This document shows positions 1 through 9,865 of a DNA stretch of 64,000 nucleotides, piece by piece. The notes under the pieces were generated by a model. That model was not told the DNA's origin. It did not search any database and saw only the letters and a program-made list of their open reading frames with translations. Where the stretch lies: positions 4,402,001 through 4,466,000 of the forward strand of contig NW_026944387.1 of NCBI RefSeq assembly GCF_033439725.1, written 5' to 3'. The position numbers and the translations under genes were made by a program. The first letter of the stretch is position 1. Each line of letters begins with the position of its first letter. This stretch comes from Neurospora tetraspora (Eukaryota; Ascomycota; Sordariomycetes; Sordariales; Sordariaceae).

Positions 1-1100
1 TGGGGATTAGAGGGGATGTGAAGAGTAAGAAGGTACTGGAGGTTGTGTGGGAGGCTGCTAAGCACCTCGTTGAGGCTGCTGCTTGGGACGGGACCGATGC
101 TACTGACGAGGAGCGGAAGGGAAAGGAACCCCAGGTTAGCGATAGGCCAGGCAGATGGGGCCAGGGGTTGATGGAACTTGGAGCTACCGTTTGTCTTCCA
201 GGGCCGGCGAAGCCCAAGTGTGGATTGTGTCCCATCAAGGAGACTTGCAGGGCTTATCAAGAGGGGGTGGAGATTGCTACCCAGAAGGGACTGCTTCCGG
301 GGAGGAAAGTGACGGAGACAAAGAAGGGAATGGGAGCTGGGGAGATGGTGGACATTGAAGATTCATGCACTCTCTGTCCACCACCCGAAGCCGAAGATCT
401 TGAAAAGTCTGCAGCGGAGGATAAACCTGACGAGAAGAAGGGGAAAAAGAAAGGCGGTGTGTCCGCGTTCTTTGACAAGTTCAAAGGCCCTGGCACTCAC
501 CGCAAGAAAGAGGTGGAAGATGACTCCGACTCAACGGGGCCATCCTTGGCCGCCATGGAAGTCATCACCTCTCACTGCTCCAAATATCCATACACAAAGC
601 CGAAGACGAAGAAGCTGCGCGAGGAAGAGTGTCTTGTGGTATCAATCCGCCGCCAGTCCGACGGGTGCTACCTGATTCACAAGCGGCCGGCTAAGGGTCT
701 TCTGGCTGGCATGTGGGAACTTCCCAGCCATACCTTGCCTGCTGATTCGACATGGAACGATGAGCCTAGTACGAAGAAAATGAATAAGGTGCGGATGGTT
801 TTGAAGGAGGTGTTGAAGGAGATGGGAGTGAGACAGTGGAGGGTGAGGTACTGGGAAAAGGAAGACGAAGAATTGGGGACGGTGCCGTGGACGTTTTCGC
901 ATTTCAAGTTGATGATGCATGTTTGGGCCGTTGACTTGGTGGAGGGGGGCGATGTCGGGGGTGAGAGAGGGGGGGGTGATGCGAAGATGAAGCGGTGGGC
1001 CACGGTAGAGGAGATCGAGGGTGAAAACATGGGGACGGGGATGAAGAAGTGTTGGGAATTGGTGAAGGGGAGTAGAGACTTGGCCGGGGGTTCAGGATAG
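1..1100 (+). CDS. MYH1: A/G-specific adenine DNA glycosylase (MutY/MYH), 3' part, cut by the window edge
   Basis: MutY removes adenine mispaired with 8-oxoguanine in base-excision repair. The frame is open from base 3, so the gene begins upstream and its catalytic HhH-GPD domain is outside the window. What is seen: the end of the glycosylase domain with GATVC, then the four cysteines of the [4Fe-4S] cluster near bases 192, 219, 228 and 246, spaced C-x8-C-x2-C-x5-C (many MutY proteins have x6 in the first gap). An acidic/Lys-rich linker ends in PYTKPK at about 590-605. From about 620 comes the MutY C-terminal NUDIX-like domain that recognises 8-oxoG (LVVSIRRQ, then GLLAGMWELPS). The stop is at 1098-1100. 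A truncated copy starts 28 bp downstream in the same orientation. Identity is well supported. Confidence 0.9.
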   Translation, partial: GIRGDVKSKKVLEVVWEAAKHLVEAAAWDGTDATDEERKGKEPQVSDRPGRWGQGLMELGATVCLPGPAKPKCGLCPIKETCRAYQEGVEIATQKGLLPGRKVTETKKGMGAGEMVDIEDSCTLCPPPEAEDLEKSAAEDKPDEKKGKKKGGVSAFFDKFKGPGTHRKKEVEDDSDSTGPSLAAMEVITSHCSKYPYTKPKTKKLREEECLVVSIRRQSDGCYLIHKRPAKGLLAGMWELPSHTLPADSTWNDEPSTKKMNKVRMVLKEVLKEMGVRQWRVRYWEKEDEELGTVPWTFSHFKLMMHVWAVDLVEGGDVGGERGGGDAKMKRWATVEEIEGENMGTGMKKCWELVKGSRDLAGGSG

Positions 1101-1127
1101 CCACAAGTCCATCGACCCCGGACAGAA

Positions 1128-2234
1128 ATGTTTGAACACCCTACGCGTGCACCTTCCTTCATCCTGCGTTCCTTCCCAAAGAACGAAATGGGGTTAGGGT
1201 TGGATGTGCACAAATTTTACCGAGACGCGATTCTCGCCAAAATGCATGACGCATTCACCAAACTTCCAACCGAGTTGGAGCCCAAAACCACCACAATATC
1301 TTCGACCAAGCACCTCCGCTTCAGCCAAATCTTCTCCTCCAACTCCCCTCACGCTCACAGCGATGTCAGATTGGTCGAGCAAGTGGCATGGGACGGTGTT
1401 GAAACCGAGAAGGAGGCAAGGGCGAAGCGGCTAGGGAACAAGGAGGTGAAGTGGAAGGTTTTGAACGAGGGCGAAAAGGTGGCGGATATAGGCAAAAGAA
1501 ACCGAGGGCCGCCCCCGCTTAGCGACCGCCCCGGGCGTTGGGGCCAAGCGTTAGCAGAGCTCGGAGCAACGATTTGTCTACCGGCACCAGAAAATTCTAC
1601 TTGCGAGTTGTGTCCCATCCAAGGCACTTGTAGAGCGTATGCGGAAGGGCTAGAAATTGCAAGGGAGCAAGGGTTGGTGCTAGGACATAAGCAGAGCGAT
1701 AAAGAGAAGGGCAGACAAACGTTGAATGGAAAAGTGGAAGAGCTGCACAAGCGGCAACTGGTGGACATAGAGGATGCGGCATGTACTTTGTGTCCTTCTC
1801 CACCACCACTTCCTTTTCTTCCTCCTCCTCCTCCTTCTCATCCTCCACATCGTCCCTCGGATGCTCCCGCAAATAGGATAAAGGTGGAAACCCAAGACGA
1901 AGCAGACCCAGACGTCCAGTACCTCTGCACCCTGCCCATGACGCCGCTGCCCAGCACCGAGGAGAACATCCAGCACACCCGGAACATCCAGAACATCCAA
2001 ACCACCACCAAGAACGTCCAGACCACTCGCAACACTCAGATGAACAGGGACGAGAACACCATCTCCGTCACCTTCTACGAACAAAACAGCTGCCTAAAAG
2101 CCCACGTCGACGACCCCAACCTCAACAAGCCCAAACCAAGCAATCTTCTTGACCCAACAGCCAAAGAGTTTATTACTACTTACTGCGCTCAATATCCGTA
2201 CACCAAGCCTAAAGCACAAAAGCAGTCCAAGTGA
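1128..2234 (+). pseudogene. Truncated tandem duplicate of the MutY gene
   Basis: An open frame of 368 codons whose part from about 1373 to 2231 matches the neighbouring MutY gene: LVEQVAWDG against LVEAAAWDG, RPGRWGQALAELGATIC, four Fe-S cysteines with the same C-x8-C-x2-C-x5-C spacing, CRAYAEGLEIA, DIED.ACTLCP, and the linker ending YPYTKPKAQK. It stops exactly where the NUDIX-like domain begins in the neighbour, and nothing upstream in the frame resembles HhH-GPD. It therefore keeps the iron-sulphur module and linker but has neither catalytic nor 8-oxoG-recognition domain. The linker has grown into a Pro-rich and Asn/Thr/Gln-rich tract. The first 80 residues are unrecognised and the ATG at 1128 may be chance. 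It is probably a gene relic, but the long open frame leaves an expressed Fe-S-only protein possible. Confidence 0.65.
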
Positions 2235-3111
2235 TAGGTGGTGGGAGGGCGATGCCGTGACCCTTTTCAACACGGTTTATTATTCAGCTTCAATCATTTC
2301 TCCGTGGGCCGTGGACCCGGTGACTGTACCTACCCTCGATGAGATGGACCGCTCTTGGTTCATAATAGTCCGTTCGCTACATATGATGTATCAGGCAGCC
2401 CCTATAACCCGGCAATATCATTCCCGGTGGTAGCACAGTCGAGGCCGCGGCTCTGCGCATTTATCGGAGGAGCATATCCGATACCGGTACTGTCGGCTCC
2501 GAGGTGTAGCTCGCTATTGGTGAGTTCACCTAATCGCTACTCTTTGTTCCCAAGATTCGGAGGGCATCGGGTATCGTGTAGGTCTCGTTTTGAAGGTTAG
2601 GGCTTTGGAAGTTGGGCCGTGTATAGGCCCGTTTATTGTCAACGAGAGAGATGGGGCTCGTGGGCGGAGGAGAGCTTTGATGTGTTGTGCCCTTGGCGTT
2701 TGACAGTTTGACATTTTGACATTTTATGTTGATACATCTTGTGCTTCCTGTTGAGATATATCATGAAGAGATTGTGGTGGGTGGTAGATATGGCGGGCAT
2801 GTCAAACAATCTTATCCGGGAGATTCAAGGATGGTGGTAATAAGTTCTAGGAGATGGTCAAGCAGAGAACATAACATGGCACGACATCTGTAGGCGCATT
2901 TTGAGTATAAAGGATATTTGATACCACGCTTCAAACAATTCTTTTTTCATTCCACCCCCTCCATCCCATCCGCCATCATACCTTTTTTCATCATCCCATG
3001 CCATGGATTGCCCCATGCCCATGCCTTCTTCATGAATACCTATGCACGTTTGTTCTATCGTTACAACAACAAAGAAAAAGAAGAAGAAAAGAAAATTACA
3101 GCCCCCGCATC
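2235..3111. other. Intergenic, convergent 3' flanks
   Basis: No gene seen. It separates the MutY duplicate (+) from AIM24 (-), so it holds both 3' ends. Only short random open frames occur. Confidence 0.5.
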
Positions 3112-3151
3112 CAACCTACAACCTACAACCTACAACCTACAGCCTACAACC
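3112..3151 (+). repeat. Heptamer tandem repeat (CCTACAA)n
   Basis: About five to six units of CCTACAA with one substituted unit, ending a few bases from the AIM24 stop codon, so it lies in or at that gene's 3' UTR. Confidence 0.85.
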
Positions 3152-3157
3152 ACCCGC

Positions 3158-4543
3158 TTACCGCACGAACTGGTTCAAGTCCTTAGACTCCTCAAACGTG
3201 ACCTTCCCATCCTTACCAACGCTCGCAACCCTCATCTTGACAGGCTTAGTCTCAGCACCAGCCTCAGCCTCCTTCTTCACCTCCTCTTCCTCACCCGCAA
3301 CCTCCTCAATAACCTTATCAGCAGGAGTCTTGGCCTCCTCAGCAAAGTCAGTGCTGCTCGCCGAAGCAAAGGGAGCCTCAACAGGAGCGACCTTTTCACC
3401 AGCCGCCGTCTCACCCACCACCAGAGGCGGCACCTCCTTCTTCTTTTGTTCCAAAGCCTTGGCCTTCTCAATCCTAGAAGAACCAAGAGCCTTGCCAACA
3501 ACCCCCGCCTCGGTATCCGCAATCTCATTGATATCCTCCCTGCTCAACACATCCGCCACCCTGACGCCCCTGCTGGACATGAGGATATTCGTCGGCCCGC
3601 GGAACTGCAGGAATAGCCTGTCGCCCCAGATCGTCCTCCTTGTCGCTGTCTTCAGGCCGTACAGTATCCTTGCCAAGGCAGTGTAGAACTGGGTATCCCT
3701 CGCCTTGGCGAAGAACTCCGACACCTTGGCGGGAACCAGCTTGCCGGCCGCGTTGCTGACGTAGTCGGGGACGGAGGGCACTTGTAGGTTGAGCCGGGTG
3801 CTCTTGAACCGGAACGGCAAAGGCGGGTTGCGGGTGATGGAGTAAGCGACGACGTGGGAGGGGTGGAGTGTGAGTTCTTCGCCTTCGGCAAGCGTCAACT
3901 CGTAAATTTGCCCCGGGGACGCCAAAGCCACCAGGCCGCGCCCGGTAACGTGCGTGGCGCCCCAGTTGGCGGGGGCAAGACCCTGTTGGATGCGCGGCGA
4001 GACGCGGATCGTGTGGCCCGTCCAGGCGAGCAAAGCGTTGCGCTGCGCGATCATGTAATCGGTTGTTCCGTCGAGGTGGAGGACCGAGAAGCTAGTGTTG
4101 GGTGACTTGGTGCCTATTAGGGCGGTGATGGGCGTCGTCGAGGAGATGCGCTGGTAGAGGAAGGGAACACCCAGGAAGGCGCGTGTGAGGGGGGAGAGGA
4201 TGGAGAGGGTCGATTGGGCGTTTTCGACCTTGCCGGCTACCGAGACGAGGGTGCCCCGACGGGTGTAAAGGCGTTGAGAGGCGGAGAGGGTCACCGAGAG
4301 GAGCGAGGCGGGCGAGCCGATCACTTCGAAGCGGGCGTCGGCCGAGTCACGCGGGCCGCCGGGGAGGGCGTCAAAGACGTCGGGCGCGGGACGGTTGTCG
4401 GTGGCGGGCTTGGCGCTTATCTGGATGGTGCGACATTGCCAGCAGACGAAGTTGGTTCGGGGGTTTAGTAGAGGTGTCGTCGTCGAGATTCTAGTCAGTC
4501 GCGCAGTCCGCGCCGCCCTGACCAGGGGAGACTGGCCGCGCAT
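3158..4543 (-). CDS. AIM24: Mitochondrial biogenesis protein AIM24-like
   Basis: Single-exon gene for 461 residues. In yeast Aim24 is a mitochondrial inner-membrane protein that supports MICOS integrity. The N-terminus is Arg-rich and lacks acidic residues for about 45 residues, as expected of a matrix presequence. The central part (about residues 70-330) has the AIM24/DUF124 pattern: ARFEVIGSPASLLSV, GTLVSVAGKVE, a Gly/aromatic beta-rich core with GRGLVALASPGQIYEL, and DRLFLQFRGPTNILMSSRG near the end. The last 110 residues are an Ala/Glu/Lys-rich, probably disordered extension. The ATG at 4541-4543 is the first Met in frame. It is divergent from the kinesin gene across a 1.2-kb spacer. The family call rests on pattern memory and is fairly firm; the function is inferred from yeast. 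Confidence 0.8.
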   Translation of the reverse strand: MRGQSPLVRAARTARLTRISTTTPLLNPRTNFVCWQCRTIQISAKPATDNRPAPDVFDALPGGPRDSADARFEVIGSPASLLSVTLSASQRLYTRRGTLVSVAGKVENAQSTLSILSPLTRAFLGVPFLYQRISSTTPITALIGTKSPNTSFSVLHLDGTTDYMIAQRNALLAWTGHTIRVSPRIQQGLAPANWGATHVTGRGLVALASPGQIYELTLAEGEELTLHPSHVVAYSITRNPPLPFRFKSTRLNLQVPSVPDYVSNAAGKLVPAKVSEFFAKARDTQFYTALARILYGLKTATRRTIWGDRLFLQFRGPTNILMSSRGVRVADVLSREDINEIADTEAGVVGKALGSSRIEKAKALEQKKKEVPPLVVGETAAGEKVAPVEAPFASASSTDFAEEAKTPADKVIEEVAGEEEEVKKEAEAGAETKPVKMRVASVGKDGKVTFEESKDLNQFVR

Positions 4544-5762
4544 TTTGTGGTCGCCTTCCGATTATAGGGCCCGGTTGTTCGGTGTTCGGAGTTGGAGATG
4601 GGGCCCGGTTCGGTCGAGGTCGAGGTTTGAGGTCGGGGCGGGTGGTGGAGGTTGGAGCTTGGAGCTTGGAGCTGTGAAGTTGGAGAGGTTGACCTGAGCG
4701 CGGATAAACGAAAGATTGAAACAGGTCCCGTACAAGAAACAATGCAATGACGCCAGGACTGCAATTGGAATATTTCCCAGGGGACACGGACCACCTTGAT
4801 TCGTCCAATGTCGCGACGGGAATTGCCCGAGAAATTCCATGGACTTGGCCGCGGGGAAGGTAGCCGCTATCGATAAGCCCTTCTTAGGACGGAAGTGCAC
4901 AGACCAACTCTTGACAGTTCCTGCCGTGCCTGCCGCCGGCATTCATTCCCGCTGCAACCACTGTAAAGCGCAGCAACAAGTTAGGTTCAACAGCTCACAC
5001 AGCGATCAGCTGCACCCCCACAACTGCCCACAGTTAGTGCAGCACCACTGCAGCGCCCAGCTATTCCAGTGTCTCACTAGCGGGACAACCTGTCGAGAAC
5101 CTGTTACAGAGGCCACTGAGAGCCATTGCTTGTGGTGCGTTGTTCCTGTGTTGTTCCCGTTGCTCGGTTAACTGGTCCCCTGTTGGCTCATCCCGACTCC
5201 ATCAACACACACTTCAAGGGAAGGGCTGCTCCTTTGCTGCGACGTGCTGTGACTTTGCTTGCGGCATCCGTGCATTCGTGCAGACGAGAAGCCAATTGCT
5301 ATTCGGGATTCTGCAGTCACTTGTTCACCCCCTCACTTGGAACATAAACCCTGTCTTGTTGTGTCCCAACCATTTGTTGACCGTCTCCTTTTATTCCACT
5401 CTTCCCGTCGACTCTTTACTGGTTGCTGCCGGGGTCACTTGAGGCGCAAAGGCGGAGAGGCCACTGGACTGGAGGCGGAGGAGGAGAAGAGGCCATTGCC
5501 CAACCCCATCCATTTCTTTGCTTTTTCCTCCATCTTCACTTTACAACCCATTGGGGTCCCCATCCCATATCCTATCCCATATCCCCCATCACTATCCCTA
5601 TCCTTTCCTCCCCTTTTTTGTTTGATGTATCCTTCTCGGGAGCCGTCCTGTTTTTGTGGTCCCCGTCCCTAACCCACTCCCCCTTCCCCCCCTTTTGTCT
5701 CCTCTTTAAATTTCTTTTATCGCGACACCGACGGACCCATCCAACCGGTCGACAACCGAACC
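4544..5762. promoter_or_regulatory. Shared upstream region of divergent AIM24 and kinesin genes
   Basis: 1.2 kb without a convincing gene between two divergent start codons. It becomes CT-rich from about 5480 to 5720, just before the kinesin ATG, a common feature of fungal promoters. No specific site can be named. Confidence 0.45.
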
Positions 5763-8530
5763 ATGTCCGTCCGTGTCGTCGCCAGGATACGTCCGCTGCT
5801 TAAAAAAGAGCTGGACAAGGATGTCATTGTACGCGCCGCCAGCACCGAGGAAGGCAGGCCCTCTACGATAGTCAAGATCCCCAACCCGAAGAACGAAACC
5901 GAGGAGTTCTCGTACATCTTCAACAGCGTCTACGATCAATCATGTACCCAGGAGGATCTCTTCAATGCCGAAGGTAGGCATCATCTTCGCCCTCTTCACC
6001 GACTGTGTGGCTGGGGTCCAATGGAGGATTGCCCATCACTGACAAACATCTAGTATACCCTCACATCAAGGCCCTCTTTCAAGGCCTTGACGTAACAATA
6101 TTCGCCTATGGCGTTACCGGCACGGGCAAGACGCACACGATGCGTGGTGGAATGAAGATGGTCGACCGCGGTCTCATCCCTCGACTATTGAGCAACGTGT
6201 TCCGGCGCGGCAAGAAGATCGAAAAGGACTCCAACGGCGAGACGATAGTCGACGTCCACCTCTCGTACTACGAAATCTACAACGACAAGGTATACGACCT
6301 GCTCGAGCCGCCCGAGATGCGCACCCCGATGGGGTTGCCTTTGCGAGAAAAGGAGGGAAAGACATTCGTAGTCGGGTTGACGGAACGGCCCTGCGACGAC
6401 GTCACGGACTTTGAGCGGCTATACGTCGAAGCCAACAACAACCGCGTCACGGCCGCCACCAAGCTCAACGCCCACAGCTCTCGCAGTCATGCCATCCTTC
6501 GCGTCAAGGTCACACAAACAACAGGGGACATGGTGTTGGAAAGCACGGCGTCGGCCATCGACTTGGCTGGCTCCGAAGACAACCGCCGGACAGACAACAA
6601 TCGAGACCGCCTGGTCGAGTCAGCCGCCATCAACAAGTCCTTGTTCGTCCTCTCGCAATGTATCGACGCCATCTCCCGCGGCGACAAACGCATCCCCTAC
6701 CGCGAATCCAAAATGACGCGCATTTTAAGTCTGGGCCAGAACAACGGGATAACCATCATGATCCTCAACTTGGCCCCGATGCGCTCCTACCACCTCGACA
6801 CGTTGAGCAGTCTGAACGTCTCGTCCCGCGCCAAGCGCATCGAAGTCCGCGAGATCGAAAACGAAGTCGTCTACAAGCAGCCGCACCGCTCGCACTCTTC
6901 GACCTCGTTCAGCGGCCTAACCAACGGCGTTCTGGCCCCTCGACAGCCATTGCGTCCGATCGGTTTAGGCACTCACAACTCGTACACCGGCAGCGCCCCC
7001 GCTTTAGCTCGCTCCAGTACCGACCGCGCCGCCGCCTCCGGAGCAGTCATCGAAAAAGCCGAAAAGCCTTCGAAGCTCTTCAACGTGTACACCGACCGCG
7101 CCTCAGCACACAAAGCCACCGCCTCCATGGGCGGCAGCTCCCGGTTCGCCGGCCCTCCACAAGCCAACACCTCGCAGATCCGCCAACCCCTCTCCCTCTC
7201 CGGCTTGACCTCCCGCCGCTCAATGACCGACACGGCGACCGCTTCGCCCTCGGAAACATCCGCTCTCCGCTCTGGCCTTATCGGCACCGGCCCGTCGAAA
7301 CTCGCGAGGCCTACTGGGCTTCCGCTCCCCGGCTCGGTCTCGGCTGGTGTTTCCCGCCAAAACAGTAGCTCCTCCGGCTCCATCCAGCCCCCACAACAGA
7401 CAAGCAAATCAGTAGACAACACCCCCATCCTCACCCTCTCAGCAGCGCAAATCGAAGCCATGGTCGAGAAAAAGGTTGCCGAAATTCTAGCTGCCCGCGC
7501 AGCAGCCGCCGCTGCCCTCGCCCCGCAAACACCAACCCCTTCTACGCCCAAATCCGAGAACCACCACCCCCCTGGTAGCGAGCAGCAGAAGTCGGAGCCG
7601 CAAATCAGCGAGGAGGTGCAGCGCCGGCTGGAGGCCCTGGAGAGGAGGATTGAAGAGCAGAGTATGTCTACTTCGCGATCTAGTTCGCGACGGGGACGCG
7701 GGCATTCCGGAAAAGATGAGAAGAGCGCGGGGTTGCAGTTATTGCTGGAGGCTAGAAAAGCGAAGGAAGGGGGAAATTTGGAAGAGGCGTTGGGGATGTA
7801 TGAGGATGCGCTGGGGTTCTTCCCGGGGCAGAGGAAGTTGGTGGGGAAGATTGAGAAGTTGAAACTGAAGCTGGGGAAGATTAGTAGGGAGGAGTATGAG
7901 GTTGGTGCGCAACTTAGGGAGGAGGCGGGGTCACGACAAGGCAGTGGAGTTGGAACGCAACAGAGTAGGAGCGCGAGTGTCAACAGCGGACGACGAACGG
8001 CCATGACGGGGATTTCTTCGACTGACCCAGAAGCGGAGGAGGATGACGACGACATGGAAGCCGACGTGGAAGAGACTCCCGAAGAAGCAGAAGCGAGGAG
8101 GAGGAGACTGTTGAAGAGTCGCGGCCGCAGCGCCACCTTGGGCGTGGGCATTTCCAGGTCGAGGCAGCAGTTGTATAGCAACACCACTACCGACCACTCC
8201 GCCTCGGATTACGACGATCGCTCCCCCTCCAACTCCGACCAAGAACCGAGTCCTCGAACCAAGCAGCTGCTGGATATCGTCAACTCCCGCGACACGGAAC
8301 TGATCAAGTCCCTTAACGGCTTCGGGCAGAAGCGCGCCCAGGATTTGGTGGATCATCTGGATGAAACCCAGGGACCGAGCGGCAAGGTTAGGAGTCTGGG
8401 TGAACTGACGACTGTACCGGGCGTGGGAGTGAGAACGGTGGAGAGAGCGTATGAAGGGTTGGCGGCTGCGGCGGAGTTGAGCTCGAAGTTGGCGTTGAAG
8501 ACTTATTATGATGAGACTGAGACTTTTTAG
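5763..8530 (+). CDS. Kinesin-10-like motor (KIF22/Kid type) with C-terminal HhH
   Basis: Two exons, 5763-5973 and 6054-8530; the 80-nt intron has donor GTAGGC and branch CACTGAC 10 nt before TAG. The product is about 895 residues. The motor domain is N-terminal: VRVVARIRP at the start, P-loop GVTGTGKT at about residue 90 (GQTGSGKT is usual), switch I NAHSSRSH near 209, switch II DLAGSE near 240. An Ala/Ser/Pro-rich middle follows, then a short coiled coil, a TPR-like helical pair near 635-665, an acidic stretch, and two C-terminal HhH segments (ELIKSLNGFGQKRAQDLV and TTVPGVGVRTVERAY). A motor plus C-terminal HhH is the layout of Kinesin-10/KIF22 chromokinesins, which bind DNA and move chromosome arms outward. 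The ATG at 5763 has a good context (ACCATGTCC). The motor is certain, the subfamily likely. Confidence 0.88.
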
Positions 8531-9865
8531 GGGAGGAGTCTCGAGACGACGATAAGAGCGAGGGGGTATGGAAGGGGAGGGGAAGACGAAAAAGGGCGGC
8601 GGAGGGAGAAGAAAAATAGGGTGAGAAAAGAAAAAGGGGCATTGGTGTGAGCACACATGCATTGCGGATGCAGTGATACCACCTAGACGTTTCTAGAGGT
8701 TCGGTTTTCAACCCGTCTTGTTTTTGCTGGTTGGTTTTGGCATCTTGTCAGTCTGGCTTGGACATGGAGAGAGGTTGGCCATGAGAAGCTTGGCCTAGAG
8801 TTGGCACGAGTTGGTTCGAAAACTTCCACTTGGCTTCGAGAGAGTTGTATTTGCTTCACGGCATTCAGCATTTCACATTGGCGCGATGCATTGGCTGCGC
8901 GTTCTTCGTCCTTGTTGCATTCTTGCATGGCATGTCTGCATGGGAGCTATGCGCCCGATTTTTTGTTTCATTTTTGCATTGCGAGGCGTTGTTTTGTTTT
9001 CATGTCCGTTTTGGAGGGCGATGAAGAGTTCATGCCCCCTTGGTTGGTGTTTCTTAGCACTCATTTTTCCTTAGCCTTAGCATGATTACATATGTCACGT
9101 CTCTACTCTAGACCTAGATATGGGGAGGAAGAGAATGGGAAGAGTTCAATGAAAGGGTTGCTGTCAAGAACTAAGAAGTGACATATAATTACGCTGATGA
9201 GTCTGATAGAGCTAGGACGGCAGTGATTATTGTCTACCATTTTACCTAACATTTATGGTCTCGGTATTATACGGTTGGTGATCACAACCAAGCATTCCGG
9301 TGCGTGATTTCCTCCGCGTGTTTTCCGCCGCGCGATTTGTGCCGGCCGCACATACGGCGTCGTATCACGAGCTCCGAGCCGGCCGGAAGGATGCCGAAGA
9401 CCCCAGACGGAACCTCAATGGATGCCGGCCGGCTTCATGTCATTGGTCACATATCCACAAAATGTTAGGGGTCTGTGCACAATTGGTCCCCTGTGCTGCC
9501 CTGTGGCACGCTGCGGCGGCACCCGCGGCAGGCTAGAGATGCCCATTGCTCACGCTGATTGCATCATTGGGTGCCCCACAATCGCGACATGGTGAAGCTC
9601 CAGAGCCTCGGCGGTTTGTCTGGCTGTATCTTTCAATACTTGTACAATTCCTTTTGTCTCTTATATCTCCCTTACCGACCTGTCACCGACACCTCCCACC
9701 GCCTCCGCCACCCATTGCCCATCCCCGACCACCACGGCATGGGCTCTCTATAAGAGCTGGCGCGAATTCCTCTCTCCGTCCATTGACTTGGTCCGGCCGA
9801 CTTATACGGACACCACCACAACCCCTTGAGGAGCAGCCAATGCTCCCGGGGCACACACAACAACC
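8531..9865. other. Intergenic between kinesin and ATM1
   Basis: No supported gene. It holds the kinesin 3' flank and the ATM1 promoter; a CT-rich and CA-rich stretch runs from about 9650 to the ATM1 ATG. The frames in 8800-9085 are overlapping and uninformative. Confidence 0.5.

Noticed and set aside
1189-1202. GGGTTAGGGTTGG, telomere-like
   Set aside because: A single unit and a half inside the MutY duplicate; no array.
6973-8187. 404-codon minus-strand frame
   Set aside because: Antisense shadow of the kinesin Ser/Ala/Pro region.
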